From Coptis chinensis (lineage: Eukaryota > Streptophyta > Magnoliopsida > Ranunculales > Ranunculaceae), in assembly GCA_015680905.1 (NCBI GenBank), contig CM027385.1, positions 16,560,501 through 16,624,500 of the forward strand: a DNA stretch of 64,000 bases, given 5' to 3'. Shown here one piece after another: positions 1 through 12,188 of this stretch. The stretch's first letter is position 1. Each line of letters begins with the position of its first letter. The notes below the pieces were generated by a model that saw nothing but the letters and a program-made list of their open reading frames with translations, was not told the DNA's origin and ran no database searches. Made by a program: the position numbers and the translations under genes.

Positions 1-1051
1 TCCTCTCTCACCACTTCCTTCATGGCGGGATTAAAGCGGCGTTGGGTTCTCGCGATGTCTTTGTGCCGCCATCAAGATGTATACGATCGTGCATATGCTA
101 GGGTCTATTCCTTTGATATCATCTAAGGACCATCCGATAAGCGGGCGGTGTTCACGAATGACATGAATCAAACGCGTGCCTCTTCGCCGTAGTTAAGTGA
201 GCAGAAATTATTATAGGGTGACTACCATCGGGATCGAGATGCACGTACTTCAAATCAGGGGGTAGAGGTTTTAAATCCGGAGTTGGAGGATTGGGGATCA
301 AGGATTCGTGAGGGATCATTTCTTCAATGGAAAAGAGCGAATCCGGTTCTTCTGAATCAGTTTGCACCGAAGCATTAGGGTCAAATAGTGGTACTGACTC
401 TAATAATCCATGGACATCCCTTATGTACGAGTCATCGTCAAACTCCGGATTATCAAAAGAAAGAAATTGGTGTATCTCGTCTGGGGGAAAAGAGTTTGTG
501 AAATAATCATGTTCCAGACTATCAACCAAGTTAATCTCGCCCTCCATTATAGGATCGGGAAACTGTTTCATTAATTTGAACACGCTTGAGTTCGACGAAA
601 GGTTCCCCGAAACGATAATGTCATTGAACCGTCCCCGACAATTTATGAGAGCGTTAGCGATTGCAAGAAAAGGACGTCCCAAGATAATAGGGATGGAGTC
701 ACGTGCTACTTCAAGATTATCTAGGATGACAAAATCCACTTTGGGTAGTAAAAATCTTGGACCTTTACTATAACGTTCTCTACTATACCTTTTGGGTACT
801 TTGATGGAGCCGATCCACGAGGTGCGAGTCATATTGGTAGGTTTTAATTCATGAAGACCTAACCGCTTAAATAAGTAGTAGGGAAGTAGGTTAACACCGC
901 ACCTAGGTCTAAAAAGTGCAAAGATGGCGGTTTGTCTTATGCAACGCGTGCATGTACATGCGGTCGAATTGGTCTTGTCACTTTTACCACACCATTGGTA
1001 GTGGTAATCGAGGGAACCGCCGCTTCGATGTAACGCGCTTGTTGAGGTACA
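1..1051 (-). pseudogene. Element A: Athila-like retropepsin and start of pol (broken, runs off window)
   Basis: Aspartic protease and protease-RT linker of a Ty3/gypsy retrotransposon, which would cut the Gag-Pol polyprotein in the virus-like particle. The catalytic Asp-Leu-Gly-Ala motif reads at 909-898. It is followed at once by a frameshift, after which the text continues with NLLPYYLF-type residues. The second half of the protease, including the conserved SIPIILGRPFLA segment, is in a long open stretch at 152-832. Another frameshift near 170 leads into the linker that precedes reverse transcriptase: IREHRPLIGWSLDDI and then, in another frame, RRFNPAMKEVV (1-170). RT itself would lie left of the window. 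At least three frameshifts make it non-functional. Family placement is from motif recognition; Athila lineage is inferred from the gag type, linker motif and primer site. Confidence 0.8.
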
Positions 1052-3005
1052 TTAAATGCGTCGTTTGGTGGTGCACATGTCCTTCAAAAACTTGGCATGT
1101 TTGGGCAAATGCTTTAGCGCATCTAGGAAAGGTAAGTTTATGGTCAAATTTTTGAAGGTTTCACGAATCTCATCAAAATGTTCATCATGTTTGCTCTTTA
1201 CCAAACGGGCAGGGAACTGAGCTTTTAGACGGAATCGCGTATAAGGATCAGTGGCGTCTTTCCCTAGGGACGTAGGTGTAGATTTTGAAGGTATAACTTC
1301 GTCCGTTATAGGTTGCGATGTAGGAGTTGGAAGGACGTCAGTCGTGACTTCCGGCGATTCCTCGTCTGGCATTCGTATATCATTGTCGATGGTTCGGCCA
1401 GAACGAAGAGTGGTAATGGCATTTACCTCACCCTGGCTTAGATTACTAGGTCCTGGTGCATTGTTGAGTTCAAAGGTAGTGTTTGTAGACTTAGGGTTTG
1501 GAACTGCTTGGCCAGGGAACACGCCCTTTTGACTTTTATCCTGAGCTAACAGCTGAAGAAACTGTTGGATAGAAGCTAGGATTTGATTCTGTTGATTCAT
1601 GTATGTCAAGAAAGTTTCAGCCGTTTTATCGGCTGTGGATTGTACCAAGGGAGTAGTAGGAACTAGTTCACGGTTATTATTCACGGGTTGATTTTGGTAG
1701 CCATATCCTTGATTAGCGGGAACAAGGTTGCGGTTGTTTTGGTACCCTATATTTGCGTTGTTGGGAAAATTACTTTGCCCTTGCTGGAATTGTGGAAGAT
1801 TTCCTTGACGATAGGAATTGTAGTTCGTGGGTGGTCGCAACAGAACGTTTTGTTGCCACCGAAGGATTTTGTTGTTGGACGGGGGTGCCCAAGCTAAATT
1901 CGGATGTTGTCGCCAAGGTGCATTAGGGATGTTGAAAGCACAAGCCTTCTTCGGTTGGGGAGGACACTCGTATACCAAAGGACAATAAGAATCGGCGTGC
2001 TCAGGACTTAAACAAAGAGGGCATGGGGAAGTGTTGGTAGCCATGACCTGTTTGGGTTTTTGTTCATTTACTTGTACCGAAAGAGCATCGACCTTTTTGT
2101 TTAGGGACTCGATTAGAGTTTTTAATTCCGGATCGGGTTTGACCTCGAACATAGACGTAACTTTGGTAGGAGTGTCTTTAGAAGATCTAGAAGAATCAGT
2201 GTTTCCCCAATGGGTGCTTCGTGAGGCCTGTTTCTCAAGAAAAGTGTATGCTTCAGTAATGCCCTTGTCCATGAAACAACCGCCGTTCATGATATCTAAT
2301 GTTTCCTTTTGATGGTCAGAGAGACCATTAAAGAATGAACGGACTAATACAGTGGTGTCGAGTTGATGATGGGGACATTCGAGAAGTAGATCGATAGAAT
2401 CTGCTCCACGCTTTCGAAAAGGATTCACGGGGTCTTTGGGCGAAAGAATTGAATCTTTGAAGCATTTCTGTAGTTTTCTTACGAGTATAGAACTTTATCA
2501 TGAATGCTTGAACAAGTTTGGTCCATGTGTCAATGGATTGCGGGCGCTTGTCCGGGCGAGCCAAACCGAAGCTTTATCGGCTAAGGTGAAGGGAAACAAC
2601 CTAAGCAAGACTTGTTCGTTGGTAACGGTCGGATGGCGGAAAGTGGTGACTACTTGTTGCATCCGGCCGAAGATGATTGTTCGGTTTTTCATGGTCTAAA
2701 CCATGGTAAACAGGTAACAAACCGAAAATGTTTGGCGGAATACGAAAATCACCTACAATCGCAACCGAGTTTAAGGCAGAAGCATGTCCTTCCTGGTAAG
2801 GGCTATATAGAACCGAAAGGGGTTTCTCGACTGTGAGATTTTCTTCAGCCATAATTAAAGGAGATAATGGAAACGGAGATGTTTGACGAGGTTGATTTAC
2901 GGAAGAGGAACTATGCCTAGGAGATAACATAAACAGTTGTTTCTTGTATTTTCGACGATGATATGTAAGTTCTAATTCCTTATGTTTACCAGACCGTAGT
3001 GTCAT
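1052..3005 (-). pseudogene. Element A: Athila-like gag (frameshifted)
   Basis: Capsid/nucleocapsid precursor of the same element. The start ATG at 3003-3005 opens with MTLRSGKHKE. The N-terminal part continues to VGDFRIPPNIFGLLP and a Gag core that moves between frames at about 2620, 2520 and 2430, so four overlapping open pieces cover one ancestral protein. The Gag core motifs (LRLFPFTLADKA, then a W..L...F..KF block, then ESFSKAW) match the plant retrotransposon Gag family. The largest open piece, 1052-2428, holds a CCHC zinc knuckle with C-x2-C-x4-H-x4-C spacing (about 1975-2020) and a Gln/Asn-rich stretch. It ends at LKDMCTTKRR, just before the protease. No single frame is intact, so it is a pseudogene, although it is the longest gag piece of any element here. 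Confidence 0.85.
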
Positions 3006-4171
3006 ACAAATATAAATTTTAATTTAGTGCTCATAAGAAACGAATAATGAATGGAGGTTTTAGAAGTTAGGAAGGAGGGAGTTGAAGCAACGCGTCTTCC
3101 CCGAAATGCTAACTTCGGCGGGGAAGCTAGGATAACGGTGAATATTCCAGCCTGCCAGTCACCCGAGAGAATTGAGGGAGGTTGTTCGTGCCGGACATTC
3201 CTTAATTAGGCAACCTCAATTTTTTCAAGTTTCCTAGGCAATCGATGGAATAAGATGATAATTTATGATGGTGTATTATGCGGGGGTGTTATTAAGATGA
3301 TTTAGATGAATGATTTTTTTTTATTATTTTAATTTACGTAATTAGTGTATTATGGAGACGATTTACTTAAATATGCAATTAAAAACGATAGATGCCAAAA
3401 TAGAAACTAACTAACATATACTAGTTTACGCAGAAAGTCTACCCATGCAAATCTATATTACTTATACGTGCAACTATGTGTAAGTTATACGTGAGCTAGG
3501 GGGATGTCGAGAACAAACTCATGCAATTGAATACCGTGTACTTGAATTGATGTAACATACACATACAAAAATATTCTAAGCAGGTGATTTGACGTTACGC
3601 ATATATCAAAATATATTCGAATCATATTAATTATGTTACGTGAATATGTAATGACGAACCACCTTTACATGCACGGAGTTCTCATGCCAACATACAAATA
3701 TACGAGGTAAAACAGGTTATAGCAAATAATATCCTCGACAAAGTTTGAGGAGTTTAAGAGTTTGAAACCTGGCGTCCCGCGATTCCTCGTATAGCGATCG
3801 ACTACTCCCGAGCTTATGCTTACTAGCAAAACAGGACCAAAGAGCCCAAAAGAGTACTAAAAAAAGAAAGTGGCTCAGACCTAAAACCGGAGTGTTGATA
3901 CTCCGGTTAGTCTCACGTGCTACTAATTCATCTCGTCCGAGACTCATTTGTCTGTTCAAGATTTCAAATTCCTACGAGTACTTAGACTGTGCTAATGAAA
4001 ATAAACAACTTGGTTCACAGATATTTGTTAGTAGAAAAAGTTACGGAAAAGAGTTAGTATTGTAACAGAAATGAAAATTAAAAAGATGGGGAGGTAGGGG
4101 AGGGGGTTTTTATGGATGTATTTCAGTTATTACGTTAAGTCCAGAGTCCTTCGGCGTGCAGCGGCGCCATT
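3006..4171 (-). other. Element A: 5' untranslated leader
   Basis: About 1.2 kb between the 5' LTR and the gag ATG, typical in length for Athila-like leaders. The open stretch at 3717-3959 has no recognisable domain and is not called as a gene. Nothing else is seen. Confidence 0.6.
4152..4169 (-). other. Element A: primer binding site, tRNA-Asp type
   Basis: Two bases (AA) inside the LTR end, the minus strand reads TGGCGCCGCTGCACGCC. The first 11 to 12 bases fit the complement of a plant tRNA-Asp 3' end (TGGCGCCGTTGCC), the primer commonly used by Athila-like elements. The same CA-AA-TGG spacing occurs at 11741 and 24760. Confidence 0.8.
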
Positions 4172-5834
4172 TGATAGAACGCTCTTTACACACGTTTATT
4201 GGCTTTCAGTTACTTAATTTCTTAAGTCCGAGGTCCACAGTCCAAAGTCCGAGGTCCACAGTCCAAAGTCCAACGTCCGTATAGTCGTTTTAGTCAAGTT
4301 ACCTTACTCACGGGGTTTGGTAGGATAGGTCGAGTAAGGGATCGTCCCAAACCTTAGGGCTCGGATAGGTTCACAACCGAATTACAACTTGGTGAGTAGG
4401 ATTTTTAGGTTTCTTTTTAGTTGGTTTTAATTAAAATAACGGTAATGCAAATAATATAAATTACTACGGGCGATTATATGTAGGTAAACAAAAGTAGAGA
4501 AACAGGGAGAGAGTTAATCATGCTCATGCAAGAATCATTTTTCAACAGTTTTATTACCAAATCACTACATCTCTAATTCGCCTCGTTTCGAGACGACGCC
4601 GAAAGTATTGATTCCTAGTGCATGCCCACATCTCTAGGTCGCATTTCACTAGCATAAGGAGTTTCAATAATACCTCATCTCGGTATATTATTTAAGCCCT
4701 CGGCTCGATTTCACATCAATTTGGGCGAGTTGAGAGTCGCCCGCGACACCAAAAGAGTCGTGGCGAACATTTTCGATCTACTGATCGTCCCTGGAGCATC
4801 AGCCATCCAACTTTGTGTACAGTCTCGATCATTTTGGGATCGGATGTTAATTCTATGCCTAATTCCTAAGTAGTGATTCTAGAATATTAACAAGTCAATC
4901 CGATTTTTACACGAAGTAAAGATAACCCTCCCCGAGGGGGCGGGGATTAGCTCATCATCATAGAAGGAATAATAAAACTTGCTGTATACATTAAGTAAAT
5001 AAATGCAGGACATAAATTAAACTAGAAAAGAAGTGACTTTATTAAAGGTAAAATAACTTACAGTATCAAGCTACTGAAATGGAAATGGCGGAAGGTAAGT
5101 ACTGAAGAAGAAAAACTAAGCGTAGCTAAAGCATTAATATGTTGAAGGAGGATATATGAAGGCCACCCCCTCATATTTATAGGCATCATAGGATGACTAT
5201 CCATGAATGATTTAATTGGCTTTTGGCCTTATGCTAATTGAATGGTTCGAAACTTTGAGAATCAAAGTTTTTTAACCGCTTTAACTTTTCGCCTTTTGCT
5301 TTTAAGTTTCGCCTTGTAGCTCATTTCAATTCAAACCACCTGGTTTGAATTGGTGCGTATCTTCTCTCCCCGGTGGTATCAAATTGAAACCATCATTTGC
5401 CACCTGCCTATCTTGACTCATCATGCCTTCGGGCCCGCAGAGTGTGTCCATTAAGCTACCGATTTTGGCATTTTTACGACTTTTGTCCTTTTGCGCAGAA
5501 GTTCGCCGCCTCGTCGCTATGGCAGCTTCACTAGCCAACGTCGGCATCTAGATTTATCCGATTTGAGCTTCGGAAGTTTGCTGCTTCTTTATATGTGGAC
5601 CCATTCCGCACTGGTTCTGTTCTTTTGGAAACTTCGGCTTCACGGGGGTCGAGTGGGAAACTTCAATTATTCCCGTATTCCTGTACTTCGATGCATGTTT
5701 TATCACTATATTTATTTTAATTGCGGAATCCTGCAAAAGTACGAAAATATAATTATTACATGATTATTAAACACATAATCGACCAAAATGCTACGTCTCT
5801 CGGGGTTTAATATTACAGTTTTGGGTGCTTATCA
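4172..5834 (-). repeat. Element A: 5' LTR (1663 bp)
   Basis: On the minus strand it starts TGATAAGCACCC at 5834 and ends TATCA at 4172, giving TG...CA ends with a short inverted terminus. It lies directly before the primer site and gag. The first 20 bases resemble the LTR starts at 23301, 44545 and 51604, so these are relatives. Near the R/U5 side there is a perfect 21-bp direct duplication (4229-4249 and 4250-4270). The 3' partner is outside the window. Sequence to the right (5835 on) is element B, showing that A is inserted in B. Confidence 0.8.
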
Positions 5835-7827
5835 TGCGGTATATTTGATGTTAGCACATTGTACGTTAACGTATTAAAATTGCATATATAAATATCAAAA
5901 TATTGATGCATAATGTAATTAGGTGAAATTTCACTATTTTGCTGAATTTCAGAAGCTAATCCTAGCCATGATATGCGCATGCTTGATTTGTGAACGTATG
6001 ATATTATTATTTTATTTATGTTAGAGTCCGCTTATGTCCCAAGTGCTATTTATTATTTCATGTTATCCCATAACGGGAGGAACTCATATAGGAGTTGTGT
6101 ATATTTTTATTTCTTTATATTAGTCTAGATTAACCTTCTTTTTCAGGTGCTCCCATTTACAAGCACGTTTCTATGGTACTCTCTATCATTTATTTTCATT
6201 CCATACTTTGGGGACAAAACATGATTCTACATAGCGTGATTTTGTTTGGGGGTGGTATAGAAACATGTTGTAAATGTTTAAGCACATATCAGGTTGTATA
6301 TTACGTATTATTTGTCGTATAAAAATTAGAAAAGTATCAAAATCATAAAAATAAGTTTATATTATGCACTTAGTGATAATGGTATTGTTCATTTCTCCAT
6401 GATGATATTAGTTTAGAAATCTCACGTAGTACTTGAATTAGGATTCAATTTTTGAAACTTAGATTAATATGTGGGTAATAGTCATTGCATCTTTTCATGA
6501 ATAACTTGCATGAGCATCTATGATTGTACTTGGTAGTATTTTTCTGAGACCTAGGTTAGAGTACATAATACATATCCTATGAGCATCTAGCCTAAAAGCC
6601 TCATAAGAGTAAAATATCTGAGTGATGACACAAGGGAGAAGTAAATTCCGAGTAGAGAAATCACGCATCCACTTGCTTGATCACCATACCATATCCTAAG
6701 CGAGAATTTAGGCCATCTTTGGATCGATATAGCTAAAAATTTATACATATAAGTAATTGTCTGCTAGTCGCCTCACTGAGCCTTTTCATTAGCTTTTTCA
6801 CAAACCACAAATCCTTTACCCAATAAAACAAAAAAAAAATTAAAAAAAAAATCAAGCCAACCTATCTGGATAAGTCTGAGAAATAGGATGAGTGAAGAAA
6901 AGAGAACAGAAAAACTTGTGTAAACAAAAATTAGTTAGTTGCCTCAAAATAAAAAGAAAAAAAAAAAAAAGTTTCCATCTAAAGAAAATAAAAATAAAAA
7001 TAGAAATAAAATAAAAACTCCAAAAAACAGAATCAAATGAGTCAAAAGCCAAAACAAAAAGGCTAAGGATGAAAACTAAGTGTAGAAGCAAAATAAGAAC
7101 ACGGTTTTCTCTAGTTACATATTTCGAAGACCCTATTATCTCAAACTTGTCTTTTTGAAATTCATTTTCTTCATTCTTTAACCAACACCTATGCCCCGTA
7201 TCACTTAATAAATACCTCTAGCTCAATTAGGAATAGGTTGGTGTGATAATAAGTGGTAGATGTGTTTGATTGACCTCGGCTTCCTTGGATTGTCATTGAG
7301 ATTGTGAGAAAACGTGTGCCCATTGCACAATGGAGTTAGCAAACTTGAATGAAAAAATCAAAGTGTTATGTGTCTTGACACATTCCTTGTGAGAACCTAG
7401 TTGGGCACCCTACCCAAAAGTTTCAGACATGGACCTCCCATTGCATTTCATAGCATAGTTCATTATATAGTTATTTATCTTAAGATAATTTGATTATTAT
7501 GCTTATATTAATTTAGGAGTTAGATTGATGATCCTTGTTTAAATGCTAGTCAGATGTATAGATTCTGAGATAAAATTAGAGGACAATTACTTTTATTTCT
7601 TAATCGTTGTAGTATAAATAAGGTTTGTGAGTATCTTATCTGGAAAACTCTCACGAGGCTATAACTCGTCCACTAGGGAATTCCTAGTGGTTTAAGGCCT
7701 TATTGCATATGGTCAATGCAATTGCACTCTGCAAAACGAGACTAGTTAGGACCACATTTTTGGCCACTTATCTGTTTTCATTTCTCATCTTTGCTTGAGG
7801 ACAAGCAAAATGTTGTTTAGGGGTGGT
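5835..7827 (+). mobile_element. Element B: 3' non-coding domain of an Athila-like element
   Basis: Matches, in the same order, the 3' domains at 42540-44544 and 49780-51603 (for example the shared TTATGTCCCAAG segment and the A-rich tract near 6830-6975). It contains no long coding frame; the open stretch 6852-7091 is an artefact of the A-rich tract. A polypurine-tract-like module occurs at 6245-6255 and the real 3' tract, TTTAGGGGTGG, at 7816-7826 just before the LTR. Its left side is cut by insertion of element A. Confidence 0.75.
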
Positions 7828-9203
7828 TGATAAACACCCAATTATGTTTATAATAAATAAGAGTTAATAATGTTTACGTGTTTTTGTGTATTTCAGGTCT
7901 TGAAGCTGTTTATATACTTAAAGACGCCATTTTGTATGGAAAACGAGTCAAGATGATTGCTAGAAGAGTTCTATGTTTAAAAGCCCAAAAATCAAGAAGA
8001 AAAGGCCTTTTCAAGCCCAGTCAAAGCTGGAAAGTCAAAATCAATTCGGGTAGAAAAAAGACAAAAAACTAACAACTTCAAAAGGGCGTATCTTTGGACT
8101 CGAGCCTCAGAATTGGACCTACTTTATGTCAAAACGAACGACTCGGAATAAGCTTTCCAATGGACCCAGCCTTAATCTAATAGGAGCTGTAAAAGTGGAT
8201 GAAAAGATCACTAAAGTAATTTCCAGCAGCTGTGGCCTCTTTAGACTTAACCTAATGGACTTTGGGCTCATATTAGAGGCCCAAAGTCCCCCTTTTTGGC
8301 CCATGCATGAAAATTAACCCTAACCCTCTCCTATATAAAGAGGGTTAAGGCTAAACAAAACTTGGCTACTCCCCTATTTAGTTTAGTTGTTAATTAGGGT
8401 TCTTTCTCTCTCCCTTTTTAGTTTAGTTTAGGTTTAGTTAAGTAATTAGTTTATAGTGTAGCCTCCATTAATTCCCCATCAATAAAAGCTTAATATTTAT
8501 TCAATTCTTATTTACATTATGTCTTTATTCGATTGTTTAGTTAATTTCAATTATTGTCTTTACATTATTATGTATTCTTCTTCTTGTCTTAGTTTAATTA
8601 ATCCAATGATATTAGGCTAATTCCCCAATTAGAGGGAGTGATTATGAAACCTAATGAAAAAAAATTGTTAAGTAGAATTATTTAATTGTGTATGTGTTTC
8701 AATGGGTTTAGTTTATTGTATGACTTCCAAAATAAGCATATAGTAAATTAAGATAGGGATTGTTATGATTAAGTCGAGAGATTTGGTTGTAATAATCCTA
8801 CATGCTAGTAATAATTACTATAAAGATAGATGTAGGTTTTTTGCTAGGGATGATAAAGTTTGAGGCTTTAGGTTGGATCATTGTGTGAAAACCTAAAGAC
8901 GATCTCTTTTCAATATATAATTCGATTCTTGCATGAAACTAATCATTAGGTGGATTGATTACTTTTCTCTATATCTTTCTCATAGTTTAAATCACAGTTT
9001 TAACATATTTATTTACTGTTTTCATAGCCTAAAATATTCCTCACTCATTAGTGAAGTAGTTTAGTTAGTCTAAATTCGTATTAAGTACATGCAAGCAAGA
9101 GTGAAGAACACGATTGCTCCTTTATATCAACATGTTTAGAGAATATTATAATAACTTGATATGCATGATTTAGTATTGTATAAACACTGTTTTTATATTA
9201 TCA
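7828..9203 (+). repeat. Element B: 3' LTR (1376 bp)
   Basis: Starts TGATAAACACCC immediately after the polypurine tract and ends TTATCA at 9198-9203. It aligns by eye with the LTRs at 23301, 44545, 51604 and 54820 through shared blocks such as TTTCAGGTCTTG, a Lys-tRNA-free purine stretch with GTCAAAGTCAA, and CCCATTAGAGG. The 5' partner is not in the window. Confidence 0.8.
8333..8340 (+). promoter_or_regulatory. TATA box of element B LTR
   Basis: TATATAAA in the context CTCTCCTATATAAAGAGG. The same context is conserved in the LTRs at 52154 (TATATAAA) and about 55309, but reads TACATAAA in both LTRs of element F, so this is the likely LTR promoter and F's copy is weakened. Confidence 0.6.
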
Positions 9204-9716
9204 AATCTTACTTATCACACTCCTCCTCCATCTGACGGTTCCAATTAAACACAACTAATGTTTTGGTCCAGACAACCCAGCCAGGTCGCACAAAAGTATC
9301 CAAAACGATCTCATTAGATTGTTCCCTAAGATTGTAGGCCTAATCGACCTCTGTAAACCACTGGGTATCCCTCCACGACCACTGCAGACCGCTGGCCTAT
9401 AAACCTAAACGATCTCACCAAATCGTTTAGGTATACACCTGAACGACCCAACCATGTCGTTCCAATATATCTTACCAGACATATCTAGCCTTAACGACCT
9501 GTGCAGATCGTTGGGGTATATAATAAACGACCCAGTCATGCCGTCCAAACATTTGTAGACATTTTGAATTTTAATTATGAAATTTTGAGTAAAATTTGAA
9601 ATTAAGATAGCTGGATAGAACAATTTACATGAGACTTTGGTACAAAATTTGTTAACCTTAAACCCTAAACGATTTATTGATTCACATTTGTGAAAGTGAT
9701 TAAAACTTAATAAAAT
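9204..9716. repeat. Cluster of about eight small imperfect palindromes
   Basis: Between 9268 and 9550 there are about eight units, each a short hairpin with arms close to AACGAC/GTCGTT or AACGAT/ATCGTT around an 8-base centre. The clearest are TAAACGAT...ATCGTTTA (about 9406-9429) and GAACGAC...GTCGTTC (9441-9462). Spacing is about 30 to 50 bp. No coding frame is seen. It could be the subterminal repeat zone of a DNA transposon whose other end is missing, or a satellite fragment. Confidence 0.55.
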
Positions 9717-10262
9717 TTACAATACCCCATACTTAATTGAACAATAATTGATAGAAACAAATTATTAACCAAACATTTACCCGAGTATGTCTACAACTTA
9801 GTGAGTTTAGGGTTCAACCTAGCTACATCTTATAAGTTTACAACTGATCAACACAACCAATCAAGATTTGTAAAATTGAAATATGATTTGTAAAATGTAA
9901 ACCCTAACCAAATTTTACAAATCAGATTTTAATTTTGCAAAATTTGGTTAGGAACAACATAAACAACATTCATTACATGCACTACTTGTAAAAAATGAGC
10001 TGGTGTCAGCTTTTGTATACATGTATAACAAAGTTAGGGTTTACATAAATAAGTTCAATAAGAATGATTATAATCAAACATTTTACAAATTAGATTTCAA
10101 TTTTGCAATTTTGATTGGTTGTGTTGATCAGTTGTAAACTTATAAGACGTATCTAGGTTGACCCTAAACTCACTAAGCTGTAGACATGTTCGAGTAAATG
10201 GTCGGTTAATCATTTGTTTCTATCAATTTTTGTTCAATTAAGTATGAGGTATTGTAAACCAC
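9717..10262. repeat. Fold-back inverted repeat (arms about 190 bp)
   Basis: The left arm (about 9717-9905) and right arm (about 10070-10262) are reverse complements with scattered mismatches. Shared landmarks are GTTTACAACTGATCAACAC on the left and its complement about 10118-10140, and the outer ends ACAATACCCC(T)CATACTTAATTG-like. The centre also has a smaller palindrome around CCAAATTTTACAAAT (9905-9955). No coding capacity. Probably a fold-back or MITE-type element; no clear target duplication was found. Confidence 0.65.
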
Positions 10263-10898
10263 TAGATAACATACTCCCATTAAATTACTATATTGGATTT
10301 AATTAGTATTGCAAGCGATGACAAAGTGGTAGAGATATATTGGAATAACAGTCTTTTAGAGATGTACAAAGCATACATCATAATGAAATATGTCGATGAT
10401 AATTTGAACGTGTAAACGTAGCCGTAATTTGAATGTAAATGCTCAAGTACCACACAACTGTAATTTGAATGTAAACACTTAATTACCAAATATAGTCGTA
10501 ATTTCATTTAAAAACATGGCTCCTCTAAAAACATAGCTGTAAATCAAAAACCAAACTACATACAATGTCTAGGCATTGAAACACAAACTTAAACACTTAA
10601 GTGCAACCTAGGAGTCAAACACCAAACTACAACAATGATTCTCATATGCTATTTATTGTATCATAGACACATGCTATTATGATTGAAAGATGAAAGATGA
10701 AAAGGGCTTCTCACATTGTGTTTTTTCACATTTTGATTTACATTTCTTTTCATACTTACTTGTCGTACTTTCTTTTCATGCTATATATGCTATATATGCT
10801 ATATATACTTACATTTTGATTTACACATGCTATATATGCTATTATTTGAAGTAGGAGACTTTCTTGGATGAACACTTATGCATTTGACTTTGTCGATC
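10263..10898. other. Intergenic stretch without recognised gene
   Basis: Contains a few loosely repeated GTAATTTGAATGTAAA motifs (10420-10500) and a short GCTATATAT repeat (10782-10805). No convincing coding region or transposon end. Confidence 0.5.
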
Positions 10899-11738
10899 TG
10901 ATCAGCTCCCAAATGTGCGTTTTATTACCCTTATATTTCTGCATTACAACCCTTCTTATGCATAATGAAAAGACAACTCATAGCTTTTAATGTTTTTTTT
11001 AGGTTATAGAGCAATTAAAACCACTTATCATAAAAACTGCATCTTAGCACCAAAACGAGCCTTATTTACGTTTATTATGAAGACTCGAAGCTGCTATGAA
11101 AAAGTGCTGAAAAAGTCAAAGTCAAAGTCAAGGTCAAAGGTCAAAGACTCAACACTAGAGAACTGAAAGTCACGTCTTTAACTCAGAAGACTAGAGATGG
11201 ATAGCCTTGATACAAAAGAAGATTTGCTCTAAACCTAGCTTGATCAAGAAGATAGGAAAAAGTAAAAAGCAACATGGTGAGGTGTCTTGATTGTAGAGGG
11301 AGAGGGAAAATCAGTCTTTTGTAAAAGTAGGAGTATAAGAACCTAAAAGTAGGAGGAGAGAATGCACCTAGACTTATTCTAGTGTCATGTAGGAGTAGTG
11401 TAGGATTTATTTTTCAAGTCATTGACATTCAAGTTGTTTTACTTTTTGTTCTTCAATTCAATCAAGTTATTTCTTTCAAATTTTTGTTCTTCAATTCAAT
11501 CAATTTATTTCTTTCAAGTTTATGTTTTCAACTATTCAATCAACAAGTTTCTTTCATCAATCAAGTTGTTTCTTTTCAAGTTTTTCATTTAATACAAGTA
11601 GAGTCCACAAAAACAAGTCATAAAAGCTAAATAGTACTACCTTTTATCCTTCACAACTCCCATTCTATCCAAGTTCTAAACAATTTATGGTGAACCTCGA
11701 TCAATACTTTTGAAATACTTATTACTAAACTAACCTCA
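10899..11738 (+). repeat. Element D: 5' LTR (840 bp)
   Basis: Starts TGATCAGCTCCC and ends CTCA at 11738, followed by AA and a primer site. It is matched in inverse orientation by 13186-14038 and by the split copy 22622-23300 plus 46012-46156. This second LTR type differs in sequence from the TGATAAGAG type of F and H, although the elements share their 3' domains. It contains a dense run of GTCAAA units near 11120-11150. Confidence 0.8.
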
Positions 11739-12152
11739 AATGGCGTCCCCGTCATGGATTGAAAGAACAAGGATGCTTGGTTGAGCTCTAAGGAGGGAAG
11801 CACCATTCTATCCCTTTCATTTCTTGTTTTTTTTAATTTTCGTTGATATATTTCGTTATTTTTCAATACTGGTCTATTTTATTTCAAATCCAGGTTCGAG
11901 GTTCAACTGCTGGAGAGGAGCTGAAGCTGCTGCCGGTAGACGAATAGACTTGGCTGGAACCAACCCGGTGACCTCACGTCTGCTGGAGCGTTACCACCTA
12001 AGCACCTCAAGACAGTCGACTTTCGTTTTTTCACAGTTCGATCATTTTTAATGTGTGGTTTTAACTAACGATCCAGATTTTGTAATAGAGTAGTATAAAT
12101 CAGTGGACTTTGTTGTGATAAATAGAGATAAGAAAAAAAAAGAAGAAAAACG

Positions 12153-12188
<36 letters not shown>

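Noticed and set aside
3717-3959. 80-codon minus-strand frame in the leader of element A
   Set aside because: No domain and no counterpart in the leaders of D, E or F.
12121-12184. Poly-A run as the tail of a SINE or LINE
   Set aside because: No RNA polymerase III box A/B, no reverse transcriptase and no target duplication could be seen; left as part of the D leader.
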